From Thermoplasmata archaeon (lineage in GTDB: Archaea; Thermoplasmatota; Thermoplasmata; Thermoplasmatales; GCA-001856825), in the NCBI GenBank assembly GCA_021817415.1, contig JAKAUZ010000071.1, forward strand, positions 1 through 35,642: a stretch of DNA of 35,642 bases. The letters run 5' to 3'. The notes under the pieces were generated by a model. That model was not told the origin of the DNA, did not search any database, and saw nothing but the letters and a program-made list of their open reading frames with translations. Shown here one piece after another: positions 9,801-16,396 of this stretch. A program made the position numbers and the translations under genes. Position 1 is the stretch's first letter; every line of letters starts with the position of its first letter.

Positions 9801-10271
9801 AGCCAGCTGGATGCGACGGTATCATCCATCAACGGCTCCCTGGCATCGATAAAGACGTCATTCGGGACGATGCAGGCATCCCTCACTACGCTCAACGCGA
9901 ACATTGCATCGGTAAACGGAACCCTCGTTACCCTGAATACATCCATAGGAACGGTAACGACATCCCTTTCGTCCATAAATGCAACTGTAACATCAGTAAA
10001 GAGCGGAGTTGGGACGGTCCAGACATCAATAGGCACATTGACAGGAGCGGTGACATCGATAAGCGGCAATGCTGTGACTATACAGACATCAGTCGGCACA
10101 CTGAAGGCCGACCTGAATAGCGTAAACAGCAAGCTGGACAACGTGACAAACTACGGAATGATATTTGACATTGTGATCATCGCACTCATTGCGGTGACAC
10201 TTGGACTTGCGGTGGCAGGGCTCCTGAGCACAAGGGACATGAAGAAGAGATTCGGGATGAAGAAGGAATAA
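6861..10271 (+). CDS. Giant surface (S-layer-like) glycoprotein 2, membrane-anchored
   Basis: 1136 residues from ATG 6861. It has a signal peptide at about 1-27, a Ser/Thr/Tyr-rich body with Ig/IPT-like modules (PTASATVSGSGWDPSSTVSV; GSQFSISGYGFPSLATI), a sequon-containing stalk near 970-1095, one membrane helix near 1100-1122, and a basic tail. It is clearly a paralogue of the preceding protein. Both share a QGNGALLTGISS-like block before the stalk (here SGNGALITGISS), the stalk unit SINATVTS, and the TVQTS(L/I)G repeats, while the bodies have diverged strongly. It has its own promoter and terminator, so the two are probably separate transcripts. Its likely role is a second structural or accessory surface-layer component (inference). 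Confidence 0.85.
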   Translation: MYSKTKIVLIASVVLLSMGFTSSFASATATGSVNYSPVVFSQGGVTLTSATGGNFVAGSTVYFYVSSGPSSSDIIGGYVASYLLPQGSSSLSNSHFQVSIPSTMSAGSYYIIASDSSSPTSSSAQFTTASPITVSLLKPTMSVTPSSGQPTASATVSGSGWDPSSTVSVYIAGPQGSPLFSTLLTTLTVTSSGVIKQGTTFTIPEIAENSYSVVAEESSSSSPNYGITADSSLSVTPILVASPYDISGASGSQFSISGYGFPSLATITSNGVTVGTVKADNSATTASTSGSFSITATMTGAITTAGAYNVIVQYNTTQFTQSNGIFVSIPNSLSLGFTFSTASTVYPGSSYKAEVYNFPAGSQVSLTLGPITLGQISTDSNGFGQLQGSIPALPAGTYEVSASSNGLYSSTTVTIQSYFQVLDPDGVPMTSTLEFFPEDGYYQVQAYGLNPLVTYTYNDSAVSSSYEVSSVSAGTLVSRNLLTFNPSANGTLIFTFYPHFISSTSTSSITLKYTGGSVGGYSGNTYGYTAIKTPYFSVSHPTVSIMEAAASQTITVYNILPQGSQVYPGLQTYYNLYMGSTELSFTEGTSSQTTDVLSSTINSPSVTFTAPSAAGIYYLGITYAGGQVASEIYSAPVVVSYQATALDSGTVQAIPIYGTNGQVTSYDFVGYSFYPGTMKLYYYTQGSLSSTTPGLQYGAFVYSPNLPAEPAGTYRIIAQDTYSSSTYTTNSSYTIYPYFSTTTSSGTMDSTVTFSMSGFAANTFYTIYFGSDKVYSGQTSSAGSISSQTFTTPVVLPGTYNISVVQDSTLSAVASQEFTIMPSQTLNIPGGSYAFPGQIVSYSWKPSSAPQVPGSSSGSYGNIYVTVYLNGSAFYTSMVPLTNTYLNGSFSMPNSLPGNYWNVTLSWSQNEYTPTGSPATSTVVTTNFHKMSQGNGVFLQLVSGNGALITGISSTQIAQITSQITSSTNSTISAALSVPLSQLDATVSSINGSLASIKTSFGTMQASLTTLNANIASVNGTLVTLNTSIGTVTTSLSSINATVTSVKSGVGTVQTSIGTLTGAVTSISGNAVTIQTSVGTLKADLNSVNSKLDNVTNYGMIFDIVIIALIAVTLGLAVAGLLSTRDMKKRFGMKKE

Positions 10272-10272
10272 A

Positions 10273-10303
10273 TTTTATCCTTTTTCTCATTTTTATTTTC
10301 AAT
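10273..10303 (+). terminator. T-rich terminator after surface protein 2
   Basis: Repeated T runs directly follow the stop codon (TTTTATCCTTTTTCTCATTT), matching the signal behind the paralogue. Confidence 0.45.
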
Positions 10304-10409
10304 TCTATATCTCAATCTTGTTTATGTCCCAAGAGGTGGATGGTAACGTTGTGCAGGACAAATAACGTAAGCAAGGTTGTCCGACGCGCTATCCTCTACG
10401 TCAGTCCTA

Positions 10410-10601
10410 TCATTTTCTTTCCAAGCGCACTATCGAAACTTTTATCTTCCCTGGATTAAGAGACTCAATCTGCCATTCCACCTGGTCCCCCGCATTGAGC
10501 TTCATTTGCCTCACTATGGAGCTTGGAACCGTTGTTCTTAGAGAATCAGTTTTAATTCCGGCAGAAACGAGTTTGGTTCTGTCTCCCTTAATTCTTGCCA
10601 T
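10410..10601 (-). CDS. AbrB/SpoVT-type looped-hinge DNA-binding protein
   Basis: 63 residues from ATG 10601. The segment LRTTVPSSIVRQMKLNAGDQ followed by VEWQIE is the hallmark of the swapped-hairpin AbrB/MazE fold (archaeal AbrB-like regulators have a (T/R)xTVPxxIxxxLxxxxGD core). Such proteins bind DNA as dimers and act as transcription regulators or antitoxins. The start at 10601 is preferred over an in-frame GTG at 10619, because the minus-strand sequence TTATAGG lies about 28 nt upstream of the ATG, implying a leaderless message. It is divergent from the charged 138-residue protein at 10721; only 119 bp separate the starts, so it may regulate both genes (inference). No toxin-like partner is recognised. 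Confidence 0.75.
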   Translation of the reverse strand: MARIKGDRTKLVSAGIKTDSLRTTVPSSIVRQMKLNAGDQVEWQIESLNPGKIKVSIVRLERK

Positions 10602-10679
10602 GTAATATAGATAGTGCACGTTATCCTATAAGCCTTCCTGTGGGGATAACTAAAGGATAATCAATAGGTCTAAGAATAG

Positions 10680-10690
10680 ATATATTTATA
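10680..10690 (+). promoter_or_regulatory. TATA box of the 138-aa gene
   Basis: ATATATTTATA is centred about 36 nt before the ATG at 10721, giving a short leader of about 10 nt in which GTGATG could serve as a weak ribosome site. Confidence 0.5.
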
Positions 10691-10720
10691 ATCTAGAAAG
10701 CAATATCTTAGTGATGAAGT

Positions 10721-11137
10721 ATGGAAGAAAATACAGACAATCAGAAGGAATGGTTGGACGAGCAGTATGTAGAAATGACCTTGGAAAGATATGAGAAAAT
10801 CAAATCAGTGGTTTCCAAAGGGAAGAGACAAACCCGCTATGAAAGGGAACTGGTCTCGTTGATATTTAACAAGATGGTTGATCCGTACTACTATTGGGCA
10901 GAAGCAAGGGGTAAAGAAGAAAATGAAAATGTTAGCAATAAAAACCCGAAGGAATCGATCGTCAACGACATTTCTGAAATGGTGGCTAAGTATGATCTTG
11001 ATATATCAGAGATGAATAACACCCCAAGCAGGATAAAGCTGAAGAGATACATCGATAAAGGGTTTGAAGAACTGAATGCTAGGATGAAGAAGATCGGCTA
11101 TTCGTATGAGAGGGGAAGCAGATCATTTGTGAAATAG
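10721..11137 (+). CDS. Hypothetical charged cytoplasmic protein (138 aa)
   Basis: Highly charged, mostly helical by composition, with no signal peptide, membrane segment or cysteine. The first 60 residues are acidic, then basic (KSVVSKGKRQTRYERELVSL), and the C-terminal third (SRIKLKRYIDKGFEELNARM) is basic and could bind nucleic acid. I do not recognise a family. It has a good TATA box and is divergently transcribed from the AbrB-type gene, suggesting co-regulation. It could be a plasmid- or virus-derived protein or a small regulator; the sequence does not decide. Confidence 0.6.
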   Translation: MEENTDNQKEWLDEQYVEMTLERYEKIKSVVSKGKRQTRYERELVSLIFNKMVDPYYYWAEARGKEENENVSNKNPKESIVNDISEMVAKYDLDISEMNNTPSRIKLKRYIDKGFEELNARMKKIGYSYERGSRSFVK

Positions 11138-11275
11138 CAATACTCTATTCAAAGAAGAAGGCCTTTCTGCTTCTTCCCTGAAAATAAATCATATCATGAA
11201 AGAGCCTTTAGGGGATAGTAAATGATATGGCCCTTTCAAGTATTCTTACATCCTCCGACCAGACCCTCCTCTCCA

Positions 11276-11346
11276 TTCAATCCATGTTCAAACGATGTTC
11301 AAACTTAGTTCAAAATGTGTTCAAATGGCCGTTCAAACTTTCAAAC
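11276..11346. repeat. Helically phased TTCAA(A) direct repeats
   Basis: TTCAA occurs at 11276, 11287, 11298, 11309, 11320 and 11332, and again at 11340. The first six are spaced 11, 11, 11, 11 and 12 bp, about one DNA turn; the core unit is GTTCAAA. The array is in a non-coding stretch between the 138-aa gene and the HTH/coiled-coil gene. Same-face spacing is typical of cooperative protein binding (operator or iteron) or of intrinsically bent DNA. Which of these it is cannot be told from sequence. Confidence 0.65.
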
Positions 11347-11748
11347 CACATGGGATTTCATACCCCCTTATAGGAACCCATAACAGTCCGATATGAGAAA
11401 ATTGAACTTACATGAACCATGAAGAAAGTGAAGGTATCTGTCTTAAGTGATGAGGAAGTAGTACGATTAATCTTGTCTCTGAAATTTTGAAACATTTATA
11501 CGTTTTATATGAACTGACACTCTCTTAAAACTGGTGATTGGCGAGAGTGACAAATCGTCCGAAGTCGGCATTCAGGAGGAATGTGAATGATTTACTGGCA
11601 ATCTCGACAGACAGATGAGCAGCCATCGATGAGAATATCTGGAAAACAGTGGTATATAAACGTTTGGAAATTAATGTGCACTTTTATTTATATCATAATA
11701 TATTTATTCCTGATTTGCATGTTGCACTTATTGAAAGGGTAAGGAAAA
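11347..11748. other. Non-coding stretch with a short broken ORF
   Basis: About 400 bp without a convincing gene. A 23-codon ORF at 11419-11490 (MKKVKVSVLSDEEVVRLILS...) reads like the beginning of a protein but stops at once, so it may be a fragment. AT-rich TATA-like sequence at about 11678-11706 (TTTATTTATATCATAATATA) is a candidate promoter for the downstream HTH/coiled-coil gene. Confidence 0.4.
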
Positions 11749-11883
11749 ATGACAGGAAAAATCACAGGAACGGATAAGGAATGTGGAGCGATAGAGGATA
11801 TCAGCGTATGCTTGATTTTCCCGATGATAAAAAGTCCTGAGGAAAGCAGTGTTAGGGAGGGTGAAATATGGCAAGACAGCTAG
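11749..11883 (+). CDS. Possible small upstream ORF (44 aa)
   Basis: Begins ATGACAGGAAAAATC after an AAGG-containing purine run and ends inside the next gene, overlapping its ATG (11868) by 16 nt in another frame. The product has no recognisable domain. It sits between the likely promoter and the HTH/coiled-coil gene, so it could couple translation; it may equally be chance. Confidence 0.22.
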   Translation: MTGKITGTDKECGAIEDISVCLIFPMIKSPEESSVREGEIWQDS

Positions 11884-13001
11884 GCATTGAAGAGAAGAGG
11901 AACATAATTCTGCTCTATCTGGACGGCCACACTCAGCATGCCATAGCAAAGAAAACACGGAGATCCATAGGGATCGTCAATGCTCTCATAAGTGACTGGG
12001 AGACTGGGAAGGGGATAGAACCGGAGAGCGGTCTCCTTTCGGCAGAGATAAGGGAAATTGCAAGATTCATGAAGGAGAAGAATCTTTCCATATCCGATCT
12101 GGATGAGATGTTCATTACTACCGCAGTTTTAAAGGAGTCAGGTCTCAACAAAGCTTCCATAATGAATATAATGAGAGGGTTCAAGGGGAACAGTGATGAA
12201 GAGCTAGAGAAATATGCTGAAACTGTAAAGAGAATCAGAAGGGTGGAAGAGAATACTCATCTACCGATAGATAAACTACAGGATGTCGTTACAGAGGAGG
12301 AAGAAAGACTTTCCAAAATCAGAAAGGAGAAGGCAGAGCTAGAAACGGAAATTCAGGTGATGAAAGCTGCCTTAACTTCGCTCCGCAAGCGATACAATGA
12401 TGAAAGAGAGGACATAGAGTTTTCAGAGCGCGTTAAAAGCATAACTGGGGCATTCAGCAATAAGGACATTCTCTCCATTCTTTCAGGGTTGAAGGAGGCA
12501 GGATTCGATGCATCTACATATCTGAGGCTCAAGGACCTGCTGGTAAAGGTGGAAAATACTGGCATCAGCATCGATAATTTTGTTTCAGCTGCGAAATCCG
12601 TCTTTGCCTTGAGAGATATGGGGTTCTCCGAAGACTACCTGGAGACGCTGAGAATGGAGATGGGATACTCAAAATTGGATTTCAGGAAGATGGTTGACCA
12701 ATTCAGGGATTACCGGAGCAATACCAAGAAATTTGACGGGGAGATCACTGATAAAGAAAACAGGGTGAATGCCCTGAAAAAGGAGATAGACGAGGAGAGC
12801 TCATCACTTGCTAAGTTAAGGGGGGAAGAGAAGATTCTGAGGGAAAGTATTTCATCCCTTGAATCTAAGAAGATGGGACTTGATTCGAAGCTTTCGGACT
12901 TAATAAGCCAGATTAAAAAGAGGGAGGAAGAATATCGCAAACTGATGGAAATGAAGGGTGACGTGAGAGATTCAAATATCTTCATAAAGACTCTTACCTA
13001 G
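11868..13001 (+). CDS. Helix-turn-helix/coiled-coil protein, C-terminus replaced
   Basis: 377 residues. Residues about 5-45 look like a resolvase-type HTH (KRNIILLYLDGHTQHAIAKK then SIGIVNALISDW). Two coiled coils follow (about 125-185 and 275-365), separated by a helical region with repeated LRDMGFSEDYLE / LKEAGFDASTYL type units. The pattern resembles archaeal HTH-plus-SMC-like coiled-coil proteins of unknown function. GGGAGG at 11854-11860 supports ATG 11868. The last 12 or so residues (RDSNIFIKTLT) are encoded by the start of a 519-bp segment duplicated from the FkbM gene at 21275, read in another frame. The natural C-terminus is therefore probably missing. DNA binding is likely; the partner or process is unknown. 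Confidence 0.65.
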   Translation: MARQLGIEEKRNIILLYLDGHTQHAIAKKTRRSIGIVNALISDWETGKGIEPESGLLSAEIREIARFMKEKNLSISDLDEMFITTAVLKESGLNKASIMNIMRGFKGNSDEELEKYAETVKRIRRVEENTHLPIDKLQDVVTEEEERLSKIRKEKAELETEIQVMKAALTSLRKRYNDEREDIEFSERVKSITGAFSNKDILSILSGLKEAGFDASTYLRLKDLLVKVENTGISIDNFVSAAKSVFALRDMGFSEDYLETLRMEMGYSKLDFRKMVDQFRDYRSNTKKFDGEITDKENRVNALKKEIDEESSSLAKLRGEEKILRESISSLESKKMGLDSKLSDLISQIKKREEEYRKLMEMKGDVRDSNIFIKTLT

Positions 13002-13483
13002 ATGATGCTTCCGGTAGTTATATTATCAAGAGGAACAAAGATGGCAAACTCGTGAAGCTCAAATTGTTGAACAATGGTGATATTTTCAGAGCATTCGTAA
13101 ACGAGGATTATTCGTGGCTACCTGTCAATGGTCAGATTGTCCTGGATGTCGGATGCAGCATAGGGGATTCGAGTATATTCTCTGCGATGGAAGGAGCAGA
13201 GAAGGTCTATGCTTACGAGCCCTTTCCGTATTCATTTCAAATGGCAAAGTATAATGTTGAGCAGAACGGATACGGCAACGTTATTGAGATTATCAATGAA
13301 GGGGTCGGCAAATCTGGAGAAATTTCAATAGACCCGAACTTTATTAGCACGAATTCCAGCAAGCTTCTTGCCCATACATCTCCGAACGGACTTAAGGTGA
13401 GGGTGAAATCACTAAATGAGATAGTGGAAAAGATAGGTTCCTCTACCATAGTGATGAAAATGGACTGCGAAGGATGCGAATAC
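12965..13483 (+). repeat. 519-bp perfect direct duplication, copy 1
   Basis: Identical, by line-by-line comparison, to 21275-21793 with a constant offset of 8310. The left boundary lies inside the HTH/coiled-coil ORF and the right boundary inside an FkbM-like reading frame. In the intact gene the copy covers residues 70-242. Perfect identity means the duplication is recent or maintained by gene conversion. Confidence 0.95.
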
Positions 13484-13687
13484 AATTTATTAGATGAAGA
13501 CAATTCAGTTCTGGCCAAATTTTCTCAGATACAAATTGAATACCATTATGGATGTAAAAGATTAGTAAAAAAACTAGAAAATGCCGGCTTCAATGTTAGA
13601 TGTACTAAGGCTAGAAAAGTTCTTGACTCGGGATTTACAAATCCGAAATTACAAGTGGGATGGATTTTCGCTGCAAGGCCACAATAG
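13052..13687 (+). pseudogene. Chimeric FkbM-type methyltransferase fragment
   Basis: The frame is open from 12962, but the first possible start is an internal GTG at 13052, so about 98 N-terminal residues of the intact homologue are missing. Up to 13483 the DNA is identical to the gene at 21068. It contains the SAM-binding motif VLDVGCSIGDSS, the acidic end of the next strand (YAYEPF) and MDCEGCEY. After 13483 the C-terminal 68 residues differ completely in DNA but still look like an FkbM C-terminus (FSQIQIEYHYG ... VGWIFAARP). It is thus a mosaic of two FkbM genes. If expressed it could keep the Rossmann core, but no promoter or ribosome site is seen, so I treat it as a pseudogene. Confidence 0.75.
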
Positions 13688-14089
13688 GTCTGTTGTTGGA
13701 AGCGCTGATTGCCTTTGTCCTAAATTTTGTGATAGAGTGTCAAGGGGAGAATAGCTCTCCTCCTGCAGCAACATAATAGCCGTCCTTATTCCCTGATTTT
13801 CCGAGGCAAAAGTTGCAATTCATCCCCGTCATGCCTTTTTATTAGCATAGGCAATAATATCTGTTTAGACGTTTTATACGTTATTACGGATTTCTAAAAG
13901 TCAAATATATGTTAAATGAATATCAGCATTCTCTTACCTTGAACATAGTGTCTTGAACCTGTCATCATTTAGTTTGGGCTTAGTAAATTATTGACTTAGC
14001 TAGACTTACATCCTGCTGAACCAAGGTAGTGGCAAGCTTGATGTTATAAAGAAAATGAAATGGTAGCAGGATACTAGACAGTTGTTGAC
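13688..14089. other. Non-coding stretch, no recognisable feature
   Basis: About 400 bp of AT-rich DNA with no ORF or RNA that I can support. A short inverted repeat (GGAGA/TCTCC) occurs near 13745-13760. The sequence leads into the decayed transposase that follows. Confidence 0.35.
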
Positions 14090-14410
14090 CATTCTATCAT
14101 TCAACGATATCGAAAAAAGAGGCAGGCCCAACTGCGTCGCAATACCGGTGGCTAAATTCCTTTCTTACAACTATGGAGACGAAGATATGCGGCAATACGA
14201 GACTCATCAACGCCCTTGATTATCCTGAGACGGTACAGGATCAGAGCACAATATGGATCTTTAGGGAGAAGTTCTCCATAAAAGGCAAGGGTAGAATTAT
14301 CCAGAAAGTGATGCTGGAAAGGTCCAGGTTAGGTCAAAGGATCAAAAGTTGATCCAATTTATGAAGAAACCCGAGGAGAAGCACTACACATCAGCATATG
14401 TACATTCTGA
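14090..14410 (+). mobile_element. IS5-type transposase remnant, N-terminal half
   Basis: Pieces in different frames match the N-terminal part of archaeal IS5-family DDE transposases: EKRGRPN near 14110-14135; then LDYPETVQDQSTIWIFREKF from about 14215, the conserved (F/Y)PExVPDxSTIWxFRE block; then EEKHYTSAYVHSEN near 14370-14410, corresponding to the (E)KHxGYKxHxKxD block before the second catalytic region. Stops and frameshifts break the frame, so it is dead. The complementary C-terminal half is at 16384-16670 on the same strand. Confidence 0.65.
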
Positions 14411-14449
14411 AAATATTTAAGTAAAGAGATTATTAGATAAAATCAACTT

Positions 14450-15589
14450 ATGACAGGAACTAATGGAGTCAAAGGAAAGGTAATCTTTCTTCAAAGTTTT
14501 TTCCCAATGGAAACAAGATATCACGGGGAGGGTCAGTTAGTCAATCTCGTTCGAGACCTAAACAAAAATGGTATCGACAGTACGATAGCAGTGTTGATTC
14601 CCAATCCGCTTTTTGAAAAAGATATGTATCATACTCTCCGACATCGTTTCTGGAAATTTATTTTTTCCGCAAATCACCAAATTGCTGATTTGTACAGAAA
14701 GGTCATCCTAGGTTATTCAAAAAAGGACTTTACTAAATTCAAATTATTCCCAATTTGGAATGTATGTGATTTGAATCATCTGAAACCAATTTTTGTAGTG
14801 ACTTGGGATTGGGAATCGGCCTACTATCTAAGTAAATGCAATAATGCTAGCTTCAGGAAAATACAAGTTCTTCATTACCACCCTTTTGAGGAATACTTTA
14901 GGGATTACGTGCTGGATGATCGAATATCAAAATATGTCGAGGCATACTATTCTGACATGATTAAAGTTGCAATATCGTATGAACAGATCAGAGATTTTGA
15001 TGGAAGAAGAGTCTACCATTGGTTGCAAGGAATAGACCTGGACATATTTTTCCGTCAAAAGTCATCAATAGGCGACCCTCTCAAAATACTCATACCACTG
15101 AGAAAACCAAAGGAGAAAGGTGCTCTTTCCGCACTGCAAGCAGCAGAAATCATTTCCACACATCATAGAGAAGTGAGCATAGAATCATTCGGGAATTACC
15201 CATTCAAGATTCCCAGTTTCATTCATCATCACGGATACGTAGATTTTATTGAGCTTTTAGACCTCTATAGAAGATGTGATATTTTCGTTCTTCCCTCTCT
15301 TAATGAAGGTTTTTCATACCCTGGTCTCGAAGCTATGGCATCGGGATGCGCAGTTGTCTCTACTAGAAATGGTGGGAGTGACCAGTATATACGGGACCGA
15401 TACAACGGTATTCTTGTAGAACCTGGAGACAGTCTTGCACTGGCAAATGCCGTGATTGAACTTGTTGAAAATAGAGAACTCCTAAAGAAAATAATAAGTA
15501 ATGGCCAAAAGACAGTCCTAGAATATTCTAATCAGAAAGCTTCCGAAAGATTTATTGAAATATTAAACAAAGCTTATTTTAATTCTTAG
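14450..15589 (+). CDS. Glycosyltransferase, GT4 type
   Basis: 379 residues, two-domain GT-B size. The C-terminal domain has the GT4 signature: PLRKPKEKGALSALQAAE (start of the donor domain, about 217-234), DIFVLPSLNEGFSYPGLEAM with the E-x7-E pair at about 286-294, then ASGCAVVST and a typical C-terminal helix. It would transfer a sugar from a nucleotide-activated donor to a lipid-linked or protein-linked glycan on the cytoplasmic face; donor unknown. A TATA box (AAATATTTAA, 14411-14420) lies about 34 nt before ATG 14450. The gene is more AT-rich than the main glycan operons and is an isolated gene between the two halves of a transposase remnant and beside damaged FkbM copies, which suggests transfer or rearrangement. 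Confidence 0.85.
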   Translation: MTGTNGVKGKVIFLQSFFPMETRYHGEGQLVNLVRDLNKNGIDSTIAVLIPNPLFEKDMYHTLRHRFWKFIFSANHQIADLYRKVILGYSKKDFTKFKLFPIWNVCDLNHLKPIFVVTWDWESAYYLSKCNNASFRKIQVLHYHPFEEYFRDYVLDDRISKYVEAYYSDMIKVAISYEQIRDFDGRRVYHWLQGIDLDIFFRQKSSIGDPLKILIPLRKPKEKGALSALQAAEIISTHHREVSIESFGNYPFKIPSFIHHHGYVDFIELLDLYRRCDIFVLPSLNEGFSYPGLEAMASGCAVVSTRNGGSDQYIRDRYNGILVEPGDSLALANAVIELVENRELLKKIISNGQKTVLEYSNQKASERFIEILNKAYFNS

Positions 15590-15763
15590 TACAAATTATC
15601 TATTTTTTAGGGTTTTTTATACACTGTGTGACGAGAACTGACTACTACCCTGAAAACTGAATGCTTTAAGAGATTAACCTTTATTCTTGGATGATTGGGG
15701 GATACCCGAATCCATACGCGTGGAGTGACATCGAGGAAAACTTATGGCAAATCGGGGCGAGTC

Positions 15764-15870
15764 ATATTCAGATGGAGTACCACCACGGCTATCTGAATAT
15801 AACTGAACCGCCTTAAGGTTTCACAGGACTCTTTGAGGATTGCATCGTATTCGCATCCTTCGCAGTCCAT
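15764..15870. repeat. 107-bp inverted copy of an FkbM patch with flipped palindrome loop
   Basis: 15791-15870 is the exact reverse complement of 21770-21849. The adjoining 15764-15802 is identical in direct orientation to 21840-21878. The two relations overlap at a palindrome: arms ATATTCAGAT and ATCTGAATATAA around a 17-nt loop. The simplest reading is one copied 107-bp patch, inverted relative to 21770-21876, in which the 17-nt loop has been turned round once more. Confidence 0.85.
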
Positions 15871-16396
15871 CTTTAAGACGGCTACATCTACATTAAATTT
15901 CTCAATTAAATTTTTTAATGAACATACCTTGATTTTTTTCTCCGTTTCGGTAATGTGTTAACTCTGTCCCAGTATTGAAAAGTTCATTCACAAATATTTC
16001 CCCATCATGCCCATAACCAACATTCAAAAGTTCTATTTTTCCTTCCAAATTATTTTCTTTCACGTTTCTGAGTGCAAAACTAAATGGATAAGTATGTGGT
16101 TCTAGTGCAATTATCTTTTTAGCCCCATTTAGTGCAAAGTAAATTGCAGAGTCACCAATGTTTGCACCTACATCGATAACAATCATATCATTGATTCTTA
16201 AAAATTTGTAATCTTCTTGAATAAAAACTTCATATAGAAAACCGCTTCCGATATCCTTAACGCCATGCATGATTATATGGTTATTTTTATATATAATTCT
16301 TTCCTCTTTGCCATCTAAGGCTTCTCTAATAGACCCGTACAAAATTTTTAGGTCATCAAGTGATTCTCTAGTCACAACTCCCGACAGACATCTCAA
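15764..16396 (-). pseudogene. FkbM-type methyltransferase pseudogene
   Basis: On the minus strand 16396-15902 reads through the SAM-binding core of an FkbM methyltransferase (MIVIDVGANIGDSAIYFALN, then KKIIALEPHTYPFSFALRN, ending GTELTHYRNGEK). A frameshift then moves the frame: TETEKKIKV continues into LIEKFNVDVAVLKMDCEGCE, up to the converted patch at 15870. There the frame reaches an inverted loop (IAVVVLHLN instead of MEYHHGYLN) and loses homology. The N-terminal end starts with a TTG inside transposase-derived sequence, so the true N-terminus is missing too. Broken at both ends and frameshifted, it is almost certainly inactive. Confidence 0.8.

Noticed and set aside
11276-11346. TTCAA repeats as a CRISPR array
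   Set aside because: Units of 5-7 bp at 11-bp spacing are far too short; no spacers and no cas genes nearby.
13052-13687. 211-residue methyltransferase as an intact gene
   Set aside because: Start is an internal GTG of a longer gene; N-terminal third is absent and DNA up to 13483 is a copy of 21275-21793.
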